Assembly: GCA_964354375.1 (NCBI GenBank)
Contig: CAYGZQ010000004.1
Location: forward strand, 2,580 to 26,473
Length of the DNA stretch: 23,894 bases
Origin: CAYGZQ01 sp964354375 [NCBI: uncultured Planctomycetota bacterium]
Lineage (GTDB): Bacteria > JAJVIF01 > JAPKYR01
Direction of reading: 5' to 3'
Positions 1-7,114 of this stretch are shown one piece after another (positions within the stretch are counted from its first letter, which is position 1; every line of letters begins with the position of its first letter). Under the pieces are notes generated by a model. That model searched no databases, was not told the origin of the DNA, and worked only from the letters and a program-made list of their open reading frames with translations. A program made the position numbers and the translations under genes.

Positions 1-45
1 GACGTGCTCGACACATCCGAAGCACGAGACGTGCTCGGCACGGGC

Positions 46-1107
46 TCACTCGGCTTCCAGAGCTTCGGCGGGCACGCGGTCGGGAATTTCCACCGAATCG
101 TCGTCGCCAAGGCCGAACTCGCGGCGCACCGCGGCTTCAATCTCGTCCAGAAGGTCCTTGTTTTCCTCCAGGAAGTCCCGAACATTTTCGCGGCCCTGGC
201 CCAGTTTCTCGTCATTGTACGAGAACCATGCGCCGGATTTCTTGATGACGCCGTGCTCGACGGCAAGATCGAGCAGGTCCCCGATCCTGGACAGACCCTT
301 GCCGAAAATAATGTCCGCTTCAACCTGCCTGAACGGCGGCGCCATCTTGTTCTTGACAACCTTGATCACGACCCGGCTGCCGACCATATCGTTCCCCTGC
401 TTTATGCTCCCCAGCCTGCGTACGTCCATGCGGATCGTCGCGTAGAACTTCAGCGCCCGTCCGCCGGTGGTTGTCGTCGGATCGCCGAACATCACGCCGA
501 TCTTCTCGCGGATCTGGTTGATGAACACGATCATGGCGTGAGACTTGCTCACCGCGGCGGTCAGCTTGCGCATCGCCTGGCTCATCAGCCTCGCCTGCAG
601 ACCCACATGCACATCGCCCATCTCCCCGTCGATCTCGGCCTTGGGTACCAGGGCGGCGACCGAATCGATGATGACCAGGTCCACCGCGTTCGACCTGACC
701 AGCATCTCGCAGATTTCGAGAGCCTGCTCCCCGGTGTCCGGCTGACTGATCAGGAGTTCGTCGGTGTTGACGCCGATGCGACGGGCGTAGGACGGATCCA
801 GCGCGTGCTCGGCATCGATGAATGCCACCGTGCCCCCGATCTTCTGCGCCTCGGCAGCAATATGCAGTGCAAGAGTGGTTTTCCCGGAACCCTCGGTCCC
901 GTAAATCTCCATTATCCTCCCTCGAGGAAGTCCGCCGACCCCGAGCGCCAGGTCGAGCGATAAGAGCCCGCTCGAGATGACATCAGGACGCGCCATCATC
1001 GCGGAGTCCCCCAGCCGCATCACCGCTCCTTTCCCGAATTGCCGCTCGATCTGTCCGATCGCCAGCTCCAGTGATTTCTTCCTTGTGTCGCTGTCTTCCC
1101 GTTCCAT
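46..1107 (-). CDS. recA: RecA recombinase
   Basis: RecA binds single-stranded DNA and ATP in the cytoplasm, drives homologous strand exchange and stimulates LexA-type autocleavage. The 353-residue protein is full length for the family. The Walker A motif (GTEGSGKTT, about residues 70-78) has Thr-Glu-Gly where many RecAs have Pro-Glu-Ser. The IDAEHALDP segment with the catalytic Glu lies near 97-105, and the DNA-binding loop region ([15 protein letters not shown], then [11 protein letters not shown]) near 196-222. The C-terminus is acidic, as is usual. The ATG at 1107 begins [11 protein letters not shown], a normal short RecA N-terminus; AAAGG at 1119-1123 is a modest ribosome site. thpR lies upstream on the same strand, a common neighbour of recA. 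I saw no recognisable LexA box. Identification is certain. Confidence 0.98.
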   Translation of the reverse strand: MEREDSDTRKKSLELAIGQIERQFGKGAVMRLGDSAMMARPDVISSGLLSLDLALGVGGLPRGRIMEIYGTEGSGKTTLALHIAAEAQKIGGTVAFIDAEHALDPSYARRIGVNTDELLISQPDTGEQALEICEMLVRSNAVDLVIIDSVAALVPKAEIDGEMGDVHVGLQARLMSQAMRKLTAAVSKSHAMIVFINQIREKIGVMFGDPTTTTGGRALKFYATIRMDVRRLGSIKQGNDMVGSRVVIKVVKNKMAPPFRQVEADIIFGKGLSRIGDLLDLAVEHGVIKKSGAWFSYNDEKLGQGRENVRDFLEENKDLLDEIEAAVRREFGLGDDDSVEIPDRVPAEALEAE

Positions 1108-1125
1108 ATCTTGCCGAGCCTTTCT

Positions 1126-1143
1126 CCTCCCGTAAGCGGGAGG
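1126..1143 (-). promoter_or_regulatory. hairpin in the recA leader
   Basis: A perfect 7-bp inverted repeat, CCTCCCG / CGGGAGG, with a 4-nt loop. In the recA mRNA it starts about 19 nt upstream of the ATG, and its 3' arm holds the strongest purine-rich stretch (GGGAGGAG) in the leader. It could tune translation or mRNA stability. On the minus strand there is no T-tract, so it does not look like a terminator for that strand. Its function is inference only. Confidence 0.4.
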
Positions 1144-1198
1144 TTTCTTTCTGGGGATTTCGATTCTACAACGGATCAGACCTGCAAAAGCTGACCAC

Positions 1199-1204
1199 AG
1201 TATA
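1199..1204 (-). promoter_or_regulatory. possible recA -10 element
   Basis: TATACT on the minus strand lies about 95 nt upstream of the recA start, in the 195-bp thpR-recA gap. No good -35 hexamer sits 16-18 bp upstream, so the promoter would need an activator or the match is fortuitous. Confidence 0.3.
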
Positions 1205-1302
1205 GCATTTCAGGTCGCGATTCCTTTGTCGGGTAATACCATACAAAAGTTTAGTCTGCAATGCAAGTGAAAAACGCCCCTATGCGCTCTTTTTTCCGAC
1301 CC

Positions 1303-1851
1303 TCATCCCCCGAACCTGAACCTCTCAACCGGCGTATATATGGCGCCCGACCGCGTGAGCTCGCTTTCGAAGAGAATGAGCTCATCGACGGTCAAGGACA
1401 GGCCTTCGAACGAGGAGAGAAGCGAGGCTATCCTCTCCTTCTCGCCGGGAGATATCCTCTCCTTGTGACGAGACAGAGTAATGTGAGCCTTGAACGGCCT
1501 CGTCTCCGGGTTCTCGAGATAGTTTCCGCACCCATCTGACAGAACGGATGCAATCACTGTGAGTGTCTCGGTTTCGCCAACGAGTGTCAAAAATGACACG
1601 CGGGGGAAGAATCCAACCGGCCCGATTTCCAGTCTGCACGGCCTTGCGCCGGCAACCGCCCCCTTCGCTATCTCCACCAGATCGGGCAGGACACTTGGAG
1701 GCTGCTCCCCAAGGAAAAGGAGGGTCGCGTGCAGGCTGCCCTCCCCGACCGGCCTGACGTGACGCCCCAGATCGCCAAGCGAGCTCACCACAGGCGCGAT
1801 CGGGGCTTTGAGCGTCTCAGGAAGGTCGATGGCAAAGAAAAGTCTCATCAT
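1303..1851 (-). CDS. thpR: RNA 2',3'-cyclic phosphodiesterase (LigT/ThpR, 2H family)
   Basis: A 2H phosphoesterase that opens 2',3'-cyclic phosphate RNA ends to 2'-phosphates; the physiological substrate is poorly known in bacteria. The two catalytic HxT motifs are visible: H41-A-T followed by LLFLGE, and H123-I-T followed by LSRHK. The N-terminus MRLFFAIDLPE is the standard family start. A longer reading frame opens at a GTG at 1881, but ATG codons at 1857, 1851 and 1848 fit the family better. A GGGA at 1860-1863 is best spaced for 1851, which I chose. About 182 residues, normal length. It is transcribed toward recA with a 195-bp gap, so the two may or may not share a transcript. Confidence 0.93.
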   Translation of the reverse strand: MMRLFFAIDLPETLKAPIAPVVSSLGDLGRHVRPVGEGSLHATLLFLGEQPPSVLPDLVEIAKGAVAGARPCRLEIGPVGFFPRVSFLTLVGETETLTVIASVLSDGCGNYLENPETRPFKAHITLSRHKERISPGEKERIASLLSSFEGLSLTVDELILFESELTRSGAIYTPVERFRFGG

Positions 1852-1925
1852 GTCCATGGTCCCGTTCAGTTTTTGTAACACGTATTCAACTTCCCAAATA
1901 GTTTGCCATTAATTAACCAAAACTA

Positions 1926-1955
1926 TTGACAGTCCGCAGGCGCATGTGTTATAAG
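1926..1955 (+). promoter_or_regulatory. sigma70-type promoter of a short transcript
   Basis: TTGACA (1926-1931), an 18-bp spacer, then TATAAG (1950-1955). The -35 is perfect and the -10 matches five of six. The expected start near 1962 falls at the first base of the terminator-like hairpin, so the promoter appears dedicated to a very short RNA. The longer alternative is that it drives the L,D-transpeptidase gene through a leaky attenuator. Confidence 0.65.
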
Positions 1956-1961
1956 GTTCTT

Positions 1962-2011
1962 AGTCGAGTTCAGGCGTTCCCCCCCTACGTCTAACTCGGC
2001 TGCTTTTTTTT
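1962..2011 (+). ncRNA. candidate small RNA with C-rich apical loop and own terminator
   Basis: This unnamed ~50-nt transcript is predicted from signals alone. Outer stem: 1962-1970 pairs with 1993-2001 (9 bp, one G-T wobble). Inner stem: 1973-1977 pairs with 1987-1991 (5 bp, one wobble). The apical loop is TCCCCCCCT (1978-1986). The run of T from 2004 to 2011 completes an intrinsic terminator. A promoter with a perfect -35 ends just upstream. The seven exposed C residues are complementary to G-rich Shine-Dalgarno sequences, as in known C-rich regulatory RNAs, so base-pairing regulation is a plausible inference. It could instead be an attenuated leader of the gene at 2178. Confidence 0.5.
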
Positions 2012-2177
2012 GCCTCGACGATCGCGCTCTGGTCCGCAAATGAGTAGAATTGCCCCCTGTTCACCCTTTTGGCATTAAGATTGTATAGACTATCAGCGTC
2101 TTGATGTCCTGACAATACTAACAGGAGAGGGTTGGTCCTTCAAGGGCTTCGGAGTGGCTGACAGGAAGGTCGAAGGA

Positions 2178-2807
2178 ATGTTCCGCTTCAACACCGCAAA
2201 AATACTGCTTTTCGCAGGAATGCTCAGCCTGATGTGCCTTTCCGTCTCCGACCTGAGCGCCCGTCCGATTGCCGACACCGAGACGATCGTGAACGAGAAA
2301 CCACCCTCTTTCGCCCAGTGGAGACGCACCGAGGGTCCGACCGAGCTGATCGGTCCCGCGGCGCCCCCCGAACCGCCGAGTGTGCCTCAGCAGAGCATTA
2401 TCATCTCGCTCACAGACCAGCGCATGTGGGTTTTCGAGGGCGACATGATTGTCCAGCGATTCCCCGTCTCAACCGGCGTGTCCGGACATCGCACACCGCC
2501 GGGACACTACAGCGTGAGAAGTCGCGCTCCGAGAGCGTATTCCCGCAAGTACGACGCATGGATGCTGAACTGGATGGCCATCACCCCGGACGGATCGTTC
2601 GGCATGCACGCCCTACAGGGCACGAGTTACCTGAGGCATCTCGGGTCGGTCGCGAGCCACGGCTGCATCCGGCTCAGTCATGAGAACGCCAGGTGGCTGT
2701 ATGACTGGGTCCGGATCGGCACCCCTGTGGATATCGTCGTTGACTGGGACGAGCCGCCCCCGACCAAGAACCTGTCGTACAGAGTCTGCAAACGCTACTG
2801 CCTCTGA
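2178..2807 (+). CDS. secreted L,D-transpeptidase (YkuD domain)
   Basis: A periplasmic enzyme that makes 3-3 peptidoglycan cross-links or attaches proteins to the wall through a catalytic cysteine. A signal peptide (residues 1-28: MFRFNTAKI, then a hydrophobic core ending LSA) precedes a Pro-rich linker (about 55-72) and the YkuD domain (about 72-190). The domain carries the expected His (GMH, about 144) and the SHGCIRL signature, with catalytic Cys about 163. The tail ends YRVCKRYCL, with two extra cysteines that could form a disulfide. I prefer the ATG at 2178 (AGGAAGG at 2162-2168, 9-nt spacing) to the in-frame GTG at 2154. It converges with the histidine kinase gene, with two bases between the stops. 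The exact role (cross-linking or lipoprotein attachment) is not visible. Confidence 0.9.
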   Translation: MFRFNTAKILLFAGMLSLMCLSVSDLSARPIADTETIVNEKPPSFAQWRRTEGPTELIGPAAPPEPPSVPQQSIIISLTDQRMWVFEGDMIVQRFPVSTGVSGHRTPPGHYSVRSRAPRAYSRKYDAWMLNWMAITPDGSFGMHALQGTSYLRHLGSVASHGCIRLSHENARWLYDWVRIGTPVDIVVDWDEPPPTKNLSYRVCKRYCL

Positions 2808-2809
2808 GT

Positions 2810-4786
2810 CTAATCCCCTATCAGGTCTTGCAGCAGGCAGACAAGGTCTTCCTTTCTGAAAGGCTTCGGGACGAATCCCGCAGCGCCGCTCTGGAGCACC
2901 TTGTCAATCGCATCATGCTCCGTTATGCCCGACAACAGGACCACCGGCACACCTTTGGTCGACTCATTCGACTTGATCTCCCTGAGCACACTGAGACCGT
3001 CCATGCCCGACATCAACCAGTCGAGAAGGACCAGATCTATACCATTCAAGCGAACGGTCTGTAAAACCTCGGAGGCGGTCGGGGCAGTCACGACATCGTA
3101 CCGGTCCCGAAGCATCCCCTGAACCACCGCTGCCGTCACCGGATCATCGTCGATCACCAGAACCCGCTTGCGCCGGGTCTTCAAGCTCAATTGCCGTCCG
3201 GACCTTTCGACTCCCTGACCGTCAGAACCTTTACCCTCCCCTCCCTGCGAGATCTCCCCCTCAGGCGCCAGGGGTAAGGCAATCGTGAAAGTGCTGCCGA
3301 CTCCGAGCTCGCTTTCCGCCTGGATCGTGCCGCCCATGAGTTCCACCAATCCGCGGGTGATCGCCAGCCCCAGGCCGGTTCCCTCATGAGTTCGCGTGTC
3401 CAGATCCTCGACCTGGTAGAACCTCTCGAAAACGTGAGGCAGATGTTTGCGCGAGATCCCTATCCCGTTGTCGGAGATCTGGATGAACCCGCTACCATTC
3501 CGCTTTCCGGTTCTCACAGTGACAACAACGCTTTCCTTCGAGTACTTGACCGCGTTGCCGATCAGGTTGTGAAGCACCTGTTTCAGGCGCTCCGGGTCGG
3601 CCATGATTTCACATGGCTCGCATTCATGAAGGAAGCTCACATCTTTCCCATGATCCAACGCCTGGTAGGATTCCAGAAGGCTCCGAACCAGGTGATCCGC
3701 AGAAACCGGTTTCGATTCGATCCTCACCGCACGCTGATCCATCCGGGAGACGAGAAGCAGGTCCTCGATCAGTCGCTTGAGGTCCTGCGAGCGTTTGTGT
3801 ATGACGCGGAGGGCATCTTTGGCCTCCTTCGACAGATCGCCGAGCATCCCGTCCAGAAGAAGCTCGCTGTATCCCATAATCGGCACGAGGGGCGTGCGAA
3901 GCTCGTGGGAAACCATCGACAGGAATTCCATCTTCACGGCAAGCGCGGCCTGCAGCTCGATGTTTTTCTGTCTGATCTCCTCCTCCGCGAGCTTTCGCTG
4001 CGTGATCTCTCGCGCCATCCCCTGCGCGCCCGCGAAATTCCCGTCCTCATCGACTCGAACTGCCGCGATTACCTCCGTCCAGACAGTCGACCCGTCCTTC
4101 CTTGCGAACTCGACCTCGACGGTGACCGGCTCCTCCAGATTGCGGGACCCGGCTTTCTCTTCCCAGATCGGCAACACGGAAAGCACCGAGTCGCTCGACA
4201 GGCTATCCACGAAAGGTTTGCCGATAAGCTCGTCCGGCCGATACCCGGTGAGGTTGTACACTGAGGGGCTGCAGTATGTGATCCTCCCTTCCGAATCAAG
4301 CGACCACACGAGGTCGACCGCATTGTCCGCAAGAATCCGGTATCTCTCCTCGCTCACCCTCAGGGCCTCAACGGCGCGCTTCTCCTCGGTCACATCAACC
4401 AGCACACCTTCGAGGTAGTCCCTGCCGGGGCAGAGCCTGGCCGTGAACCGGGCCCAGATCGCCGAACCATCTTTGCACCTGAAACGGGCCTCGAAGTTCT
4501 TCACCTCCCCTTTCTCCATCAACTCGGCCACCATACGCTCGCGTGTTCCGGAATCCACATAGTGCTCGCTCGCGAAGGAGTCATTCATGATTTCTTCTGC
4601 GCGCGAATAGCCCAGCATCTGCGCCATCCCGTCATTGGCCATCAGCACCTTCCCATCGCTGAGCCTGGTGCGAAAGAAGCCCACCTGGGCGTTGTCGAAG
4701 AAATTGCGGTACATGTCCTCGGCATGCAAGGTTGTCTTCTCATTGAGGCCTCGGATTGCCTTGCTCACTTCACGTTTGTTAGCCAT
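2810..4786 (-). CDS. hybrid sensor histidine kinase, PAS-PAS-HisKA-HATPase-REC
   Basis: A soluble-looking 658-residue hybrid kinase that senses a signal through PAS domains and relays phosphate to its own receiver. Order: PAS/PAC 1 (about 22-138), PAS/PAC 2 (about 142-265), HisKA with phospho-acceptor H294 in SHELRTP, HATPase_c with N411 (N box), DNGIG 439-443 and GTGLGLA 469-475, a Gly-rich linker (510-530), then a receiver with D546-D548, phospho-acceptor D589 and K641 in PKPF. All catalytic residues are present. No transmembrane segment is visible, so sensing is probably cytoplasmic (redox, gas or ligand); the cofactor cannot be told. There is no response-regulator or output gene next door, so the partner must lie elsewhere. 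ATG at 4786; AGGAG sits about 15 nt upstream and is poorly spaced. Confidence 0.93.
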   Translation of the reverse strand: MANKREVSKAIRGLNEKTTLHAEDMYRNFFDNAQVGFFRTRLSDGKVLMANDGMAQMLGYSRAEEIMNDSFASEHYVDSGTRERMVAELMEKGEVKNFEARFRCKDGSAIWARFTARLCPGRDYLEGVLVDVTEEKRAVEALRVSEERYRILADNAVDLVWSLDSEGRITYCSPSVYNLTGYRPDELIGKPFVDSLSSDSVLSVLPIWEEKAGSRNLEEPVTVEVEFARKDGSTVWTEVIAAVRVDEDGNFAGAQGMAREITQRKLAEEEIRQKNIELQAALAVKMEFLSMVSHELRTPLVPIMGYSELLLDGMLGDLSKEAKDALRVIHKRSQDLKRLIEDLLLVSRMDQRAVRIESKPVSADHLVRSLLESYQALDHGKDVSFLHECEPCEIMADPERLKQVLHNLIGNAVKYSKESVVVTVRTGKRNGSGFIQISDNGIGISRKHLPHVFERFYQVEDLDTRTHEGTGLGLAITRGLVELMGGTIQAESELGVGSTFTIALPLAPEGEISQGGEGKGSDGQGVERSGRQLSLKTRRKRVLVIDDDPVTAAVVQGMLRDRYDVVTAPTASEVLQTVRLNGIDLVLLDWLMSGMDGLSVLREIKSNESTKGVPVVLLSGITEHDAIDKVLQSGAAGFVPKPFRKEDLVCLLQDLIGD

Positions 4787-4914
4787 GAGTCTTCACAGAT
4801 CTCCTGCCACCGATATCCTTTTCTCTATTAGTGTCCTTCCCGGAACGCGCGCTTCGCATAAACACGCCTTGACCTGCCGGGAAGCATGGCCGGCCGCACA
4901 GATAGGTCGGGCTG

Positions 4915-4943
4915 TTGGCAAAGCTGCAAAGGTTCGGTAGAAT
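4915..4943 (+). promoter_or_regulatory. promoter for carbamate kinase gene
   Basis: TTGGCA (4915-4920), a 17-bp spacer, then TAGAAT (4938-4943). Each hexamer matches five of six consensus positions. It lies 33 bp upstream of the ATG at 4977 in the divergent gap with the histidine kinase gene. Confidence 0.65.
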
Positions 4944-4976
4944 TAATGTTTCCGCCCATCCGGGAGCCGGACATAC

Positions 4977-6023
4977 ATGGGTTATCTCGAAGGCATGCAG
5001 AAGCGCTTTGCAGTCATCGCCCTCGGAGGAAACGCGATCCTCCACAAGGGGCAGCCCGCCGAGCCGTCCATCCAGATGGCGAACCTGCGTCAGGCTGTCG
5101 GAAAGCTCACCGCAGCGCTCGACCGTTACACCGCCTTCGCCCTGACTCACGGCAATGGTCCCCAGGTGGGAAACGACCTCATCCGCTCTTATCGCGCATT
5201 CGAAGCCGAAGGCCTTCCCGAGCTCGGCCTTGCCGATTGCGTCGCCAACACCCAGGGACGGATCGGGCACTGGATCATCCATGAGATGCAGAATCACCCC
5301 CGATTCCGCGAGCATCCCGCTGCCTGTATCCTGACACACGTGTATGTCGAGAAGAACCGGTTCACGCTCGACGAATACACAAAATACGTAGGACCGTGGC
5401 GTCCCAATGATGAGGCCGGCCGGAGAGAGTTTGAAAAGCGCGGGTTGGTATATAAGGTACCGGACGGCGAGCCCGGCAAGATCAGGCGCGTTGTCCCGTC
5501 TCCGAAACCCTATGCGATCGAGGAATTCGGGACCATCGCCGCTCTTCTCGAGAACGGCGCGATCACCATATGCTGCGGCGGCGGCGGAATCCCGGTCTTC
5601 AACCCCCGCCGCGGTCAGCCTGGGACCGACGCAGGCATCGACTCCTTCCAGCCCAGCGAGGTGGTTATCGACAAGGATCTCACTAGCGCACTTCTCGCCT
5701 CCAACCTTCTCACCTATTTCGACGGGGCCGAAATCGAGCTTGTCATTCTCATGGAGGCAAAAGGGCTTTACCGCACCGCCCGTTGCAGGGACGACGAGTT
5801 CATCCCGACCATGACCCTCGGTGAACTCGAATCTTTTCTCGATGGCAACAACCTCGATCCCGGCTCGATCCGCCCGAAGCTCGAGGCCATTCGCGATTTC
5901 CTTAAATCAGGGGGACGCAGAGCCTTTCTCGGACCGCTCGACGATTTCGAGAAAATATTCGACCCCGAATCCCCTGTCGGGACGGTCTTCGCACAATCGC
6001 CCCAGCTCAGCCTGTACGACTAA
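4977..6023 (+). CDS. arcC: carbamate kinase
   Basis: Catalyses carbamoyl phosphate + ADP to ATP, CO2 and NH3, the energy-yielding last step of arginine or agmatine deiminase-type pathways. Visible amino-acid-kinase features: VIALGGNAIL (about 13-22), LTHGNGPQVGN (57-66), the family RRVVPSPKP stretch (170-178), CCGGGGIPV (199-207) and DKDLTSALLA (232-241). At 348 residues it is longer than the usual ~310, mostly through the N-terminal extension and an Asp/Pro-rich tail after GTVF. An alternative ATG at 4995 (MQKRFAVIALGG) also fits; the 4977 start has GGGAG at 4962-4966, ten bases away. The carbamoyltransferase gene follows after 68 bp. No arginine or agmatine deiminase gene is in the window. 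Confidence 0.93.
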   Translation: MGYLEGMQKRFAVIALGGNAILHKGQPAEPSIQMANLRQAVGKLTAALDRYTAFALTHGNGPQVGNDLIRSYRAFEAEGLPELGLADCVANTQGRIGHWIIHEMQNHPRFREHPAACILTHVYVEKNRFTLDEYTKYVGPWRPNDEAGRREFEKRGLVYKVPDGEPGKIRRVVPSPKPYAIEEFGTIAALLENGAITICCGGGGIPVFNPRRGQPGTDAGIDSFQPSEVVIDKDLTSALLASNLLTYFDGAEIELVILMEAKGLYRTARCRDDEFIPTMTLGELESFLDGNNLDPGSIRPKLEAIRDFLKSGGRRAFLGPLDDFEKIFDPESPVGTVFAQSPQLSLYD

Positions 6024-6035
6024 CTCCAATCTGTG

Positions 6036-6041
6036 TATACT
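6036..6041 (+). promoter_or_regulatory. possible -10 for the carbamoyltransferase gene
   Basis: TATACT in the 68-bp arcC-argF gap, 50 bp before the ATG. The -35 candidate 17 bp upstream (TGTACG) matches only three positions, so co-transcription with arcC is at least as likely. Confidence 0.3.
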
Positions 6042-6091
6042 ACGCCGCGGTCCGGACAGCCCGGCGCAGATTCTCGCACGAGGTACTCCCC

Positions 6092-7045
6092 ATGAAACAC
6101 CTGATCGATCTCGACACGCTCAAGCCCGCCGATGTGAAGGGCCTCCTCGACCTTGCGGCCAAGGTCAAATCATCCATGAAGTCCGATCCCGACGCCTACT
6201 GCAAGCAGCTTAGCAAGCCCCTGCGCGGGAAGACTCTCCTCATGCTCTTCGAAAAACCCTCGCTGAGAACGAGGGTCTCCTTCGAGGTCGGGATGACCCA
6301 GCTTGGGGGTCACGCCATCTTCTACAGCATCAAGGACTCACCCCTCGGAAAAAAGGAATCCATCGCCGACACCGCGAAAGTGATCAGCCGCATGTGCGAC
6401 ATCATGATGGCGCGTCTTCACGAGCATAAGCACATCGTCGAGCTCGCGAAGAACAGCACGATACCGGTCATCAACGGGCTCACTAACTTCTCCCATCCCT
6501 GCCAGATTCTCGGCGACCTCCTTACGATACGCGAGCATTTCGGGAAAACCGAGGGTCTGACGCTGGCGTACGTCGGCGACTGCAACAACAACGTCACGCA
6601 CTCCCTCCTGCACGGGTGTCCGCTCGCGGGGATGAACATCAGGACCGCGGGTCCCGATGAGGAGGAATATCAGCCGCTCCCGAAGGTCGTCAAAACCGCG
6701 CAAAAGCTCGCTGAGAGCGCCGGAACGAAGGTCGAGGTGCTCGCGGACGCGGTCAAGGCGGTGAAGGACGCGGACGTGGTCTACACCGACAGCTGGATGA
6801 GCTACCACATCCCGGACGACGAGCGCGAAGAACGGTTCGGCTATCTGATGCCTTTCCAGGTGACCGCCAACCTGATGAAGCTCGCGAAGCCGACGGCCGT
6901 ATTTATGAATTGCCTTCCCGCGATGAGGGGCGAGGAGCAGACCGCGGAGGTGCTCGACGGCCCGCAGTCGATCGTCTTCGACCAGGCCGAAAACCGCCTG
7001 CACATCCAGAAAGCGATTATACTTAGGCTGCTGGGAGCGGAGTAG
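6092..7045 (+). CDS. argF: ornithine (or putrescine) carbamoyltransferase
   Basis: Transfers carbamoyl between carbamoyl phosphate and an amine substrate. The carbamoyl phosphate sites are clear: EKPSLRTRVSFE (54-65) and FSHPCQILGDLL (133-144). The substrate-specificity loop is unusual: typical ornithine enzymes have DxWxSMG, here DSWMSYHIPDDE (233-244). The normally HCLP motif reads NCLP (N273-C274), followed by AMRGEE, which resembles catabolic and putrescine enzymes. The tail SIVFDQAENRLHIQKAI is standard. With carbamate kinase directly upstream, I infer a catabolic direction (citrulline or carbamoylputrescine phosphorolysis). Ornithine versus putrescine versus another amine cannot be decided by eye. 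Ribosome site ACGAGG at 6078-6083; 317 residues, normal length. Confidence 0.85.
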   Translation: MKHLIDLDTLKPADVKGLLDLAAKVKSSMKSDPDAYCKQLSKPLRGKTLLMLFEKPSLRTRVSFEVGMTQLGGHAIFYSIKDSPLGKKESIADTAKVISRMCDIMMARLHEHKHIVELAKNSTIPVINGLTNFSHPCQILGDLLTIREHFGKTEGLTLAYVGDCNNNVTHSLLHGCPLAGMNIRTAGPDEEEYQPLPKVVKTAQKLAESAGTKVEVLADAVKAVKDADVVYTDSWMSYHIPDDEREERFGYLMPFQVTANLMKLAKPTAVFMNCLPAMRGEEQTAEVLDGPQSIVFDQAENRLHIQKAIILRLLGAE

Positions 7046-7051
7046 GAGACC

Positions 7052-7102
7052 GGTGGCTCCCACAAGCGGAGTCTTCGGAGCTTGTGGGAGTCTCATATTA
7101 TT
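7052..7102 (+). repeat. REP-like hairpin repeat, copy 1
   Basis: A 51-bp element: GGTGG, then an 11-bp perfect stem (CTCCCACAAGC / GCTTGTGGGAG) around a loop GGAGTCTTCGGA, then TCTCATATTATT. It is a solitary copy, 7 kb from the RAYT gene, between the stops of two convergent genes (7045 and 7115), the usual intergenic setting of REP elements. Confidence 0.9.
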
Positions 7103-7114
7103 ATACCGGCGAAG

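Noticed and set aside
1144-1302. LexA/SOS box upstream of recA
   Set aside because: No clear palindrome of a known LexA type is seen. SOS boxes differ between phyla, so absence of a known type is not proof.
2084-2089. TATAGA as a second promoter -10 for the transpeptidase gene
   Set aside because: No acceptable -35 lies 16-19 bp upstream, so I did not list it as a feature.
4779-5339. Minus-strand 186-codon frame between the kinase and arcC
   Set aside because: It overlaps the start of the well-supported carbamate kinase gene and its promoter. No motif or signal.
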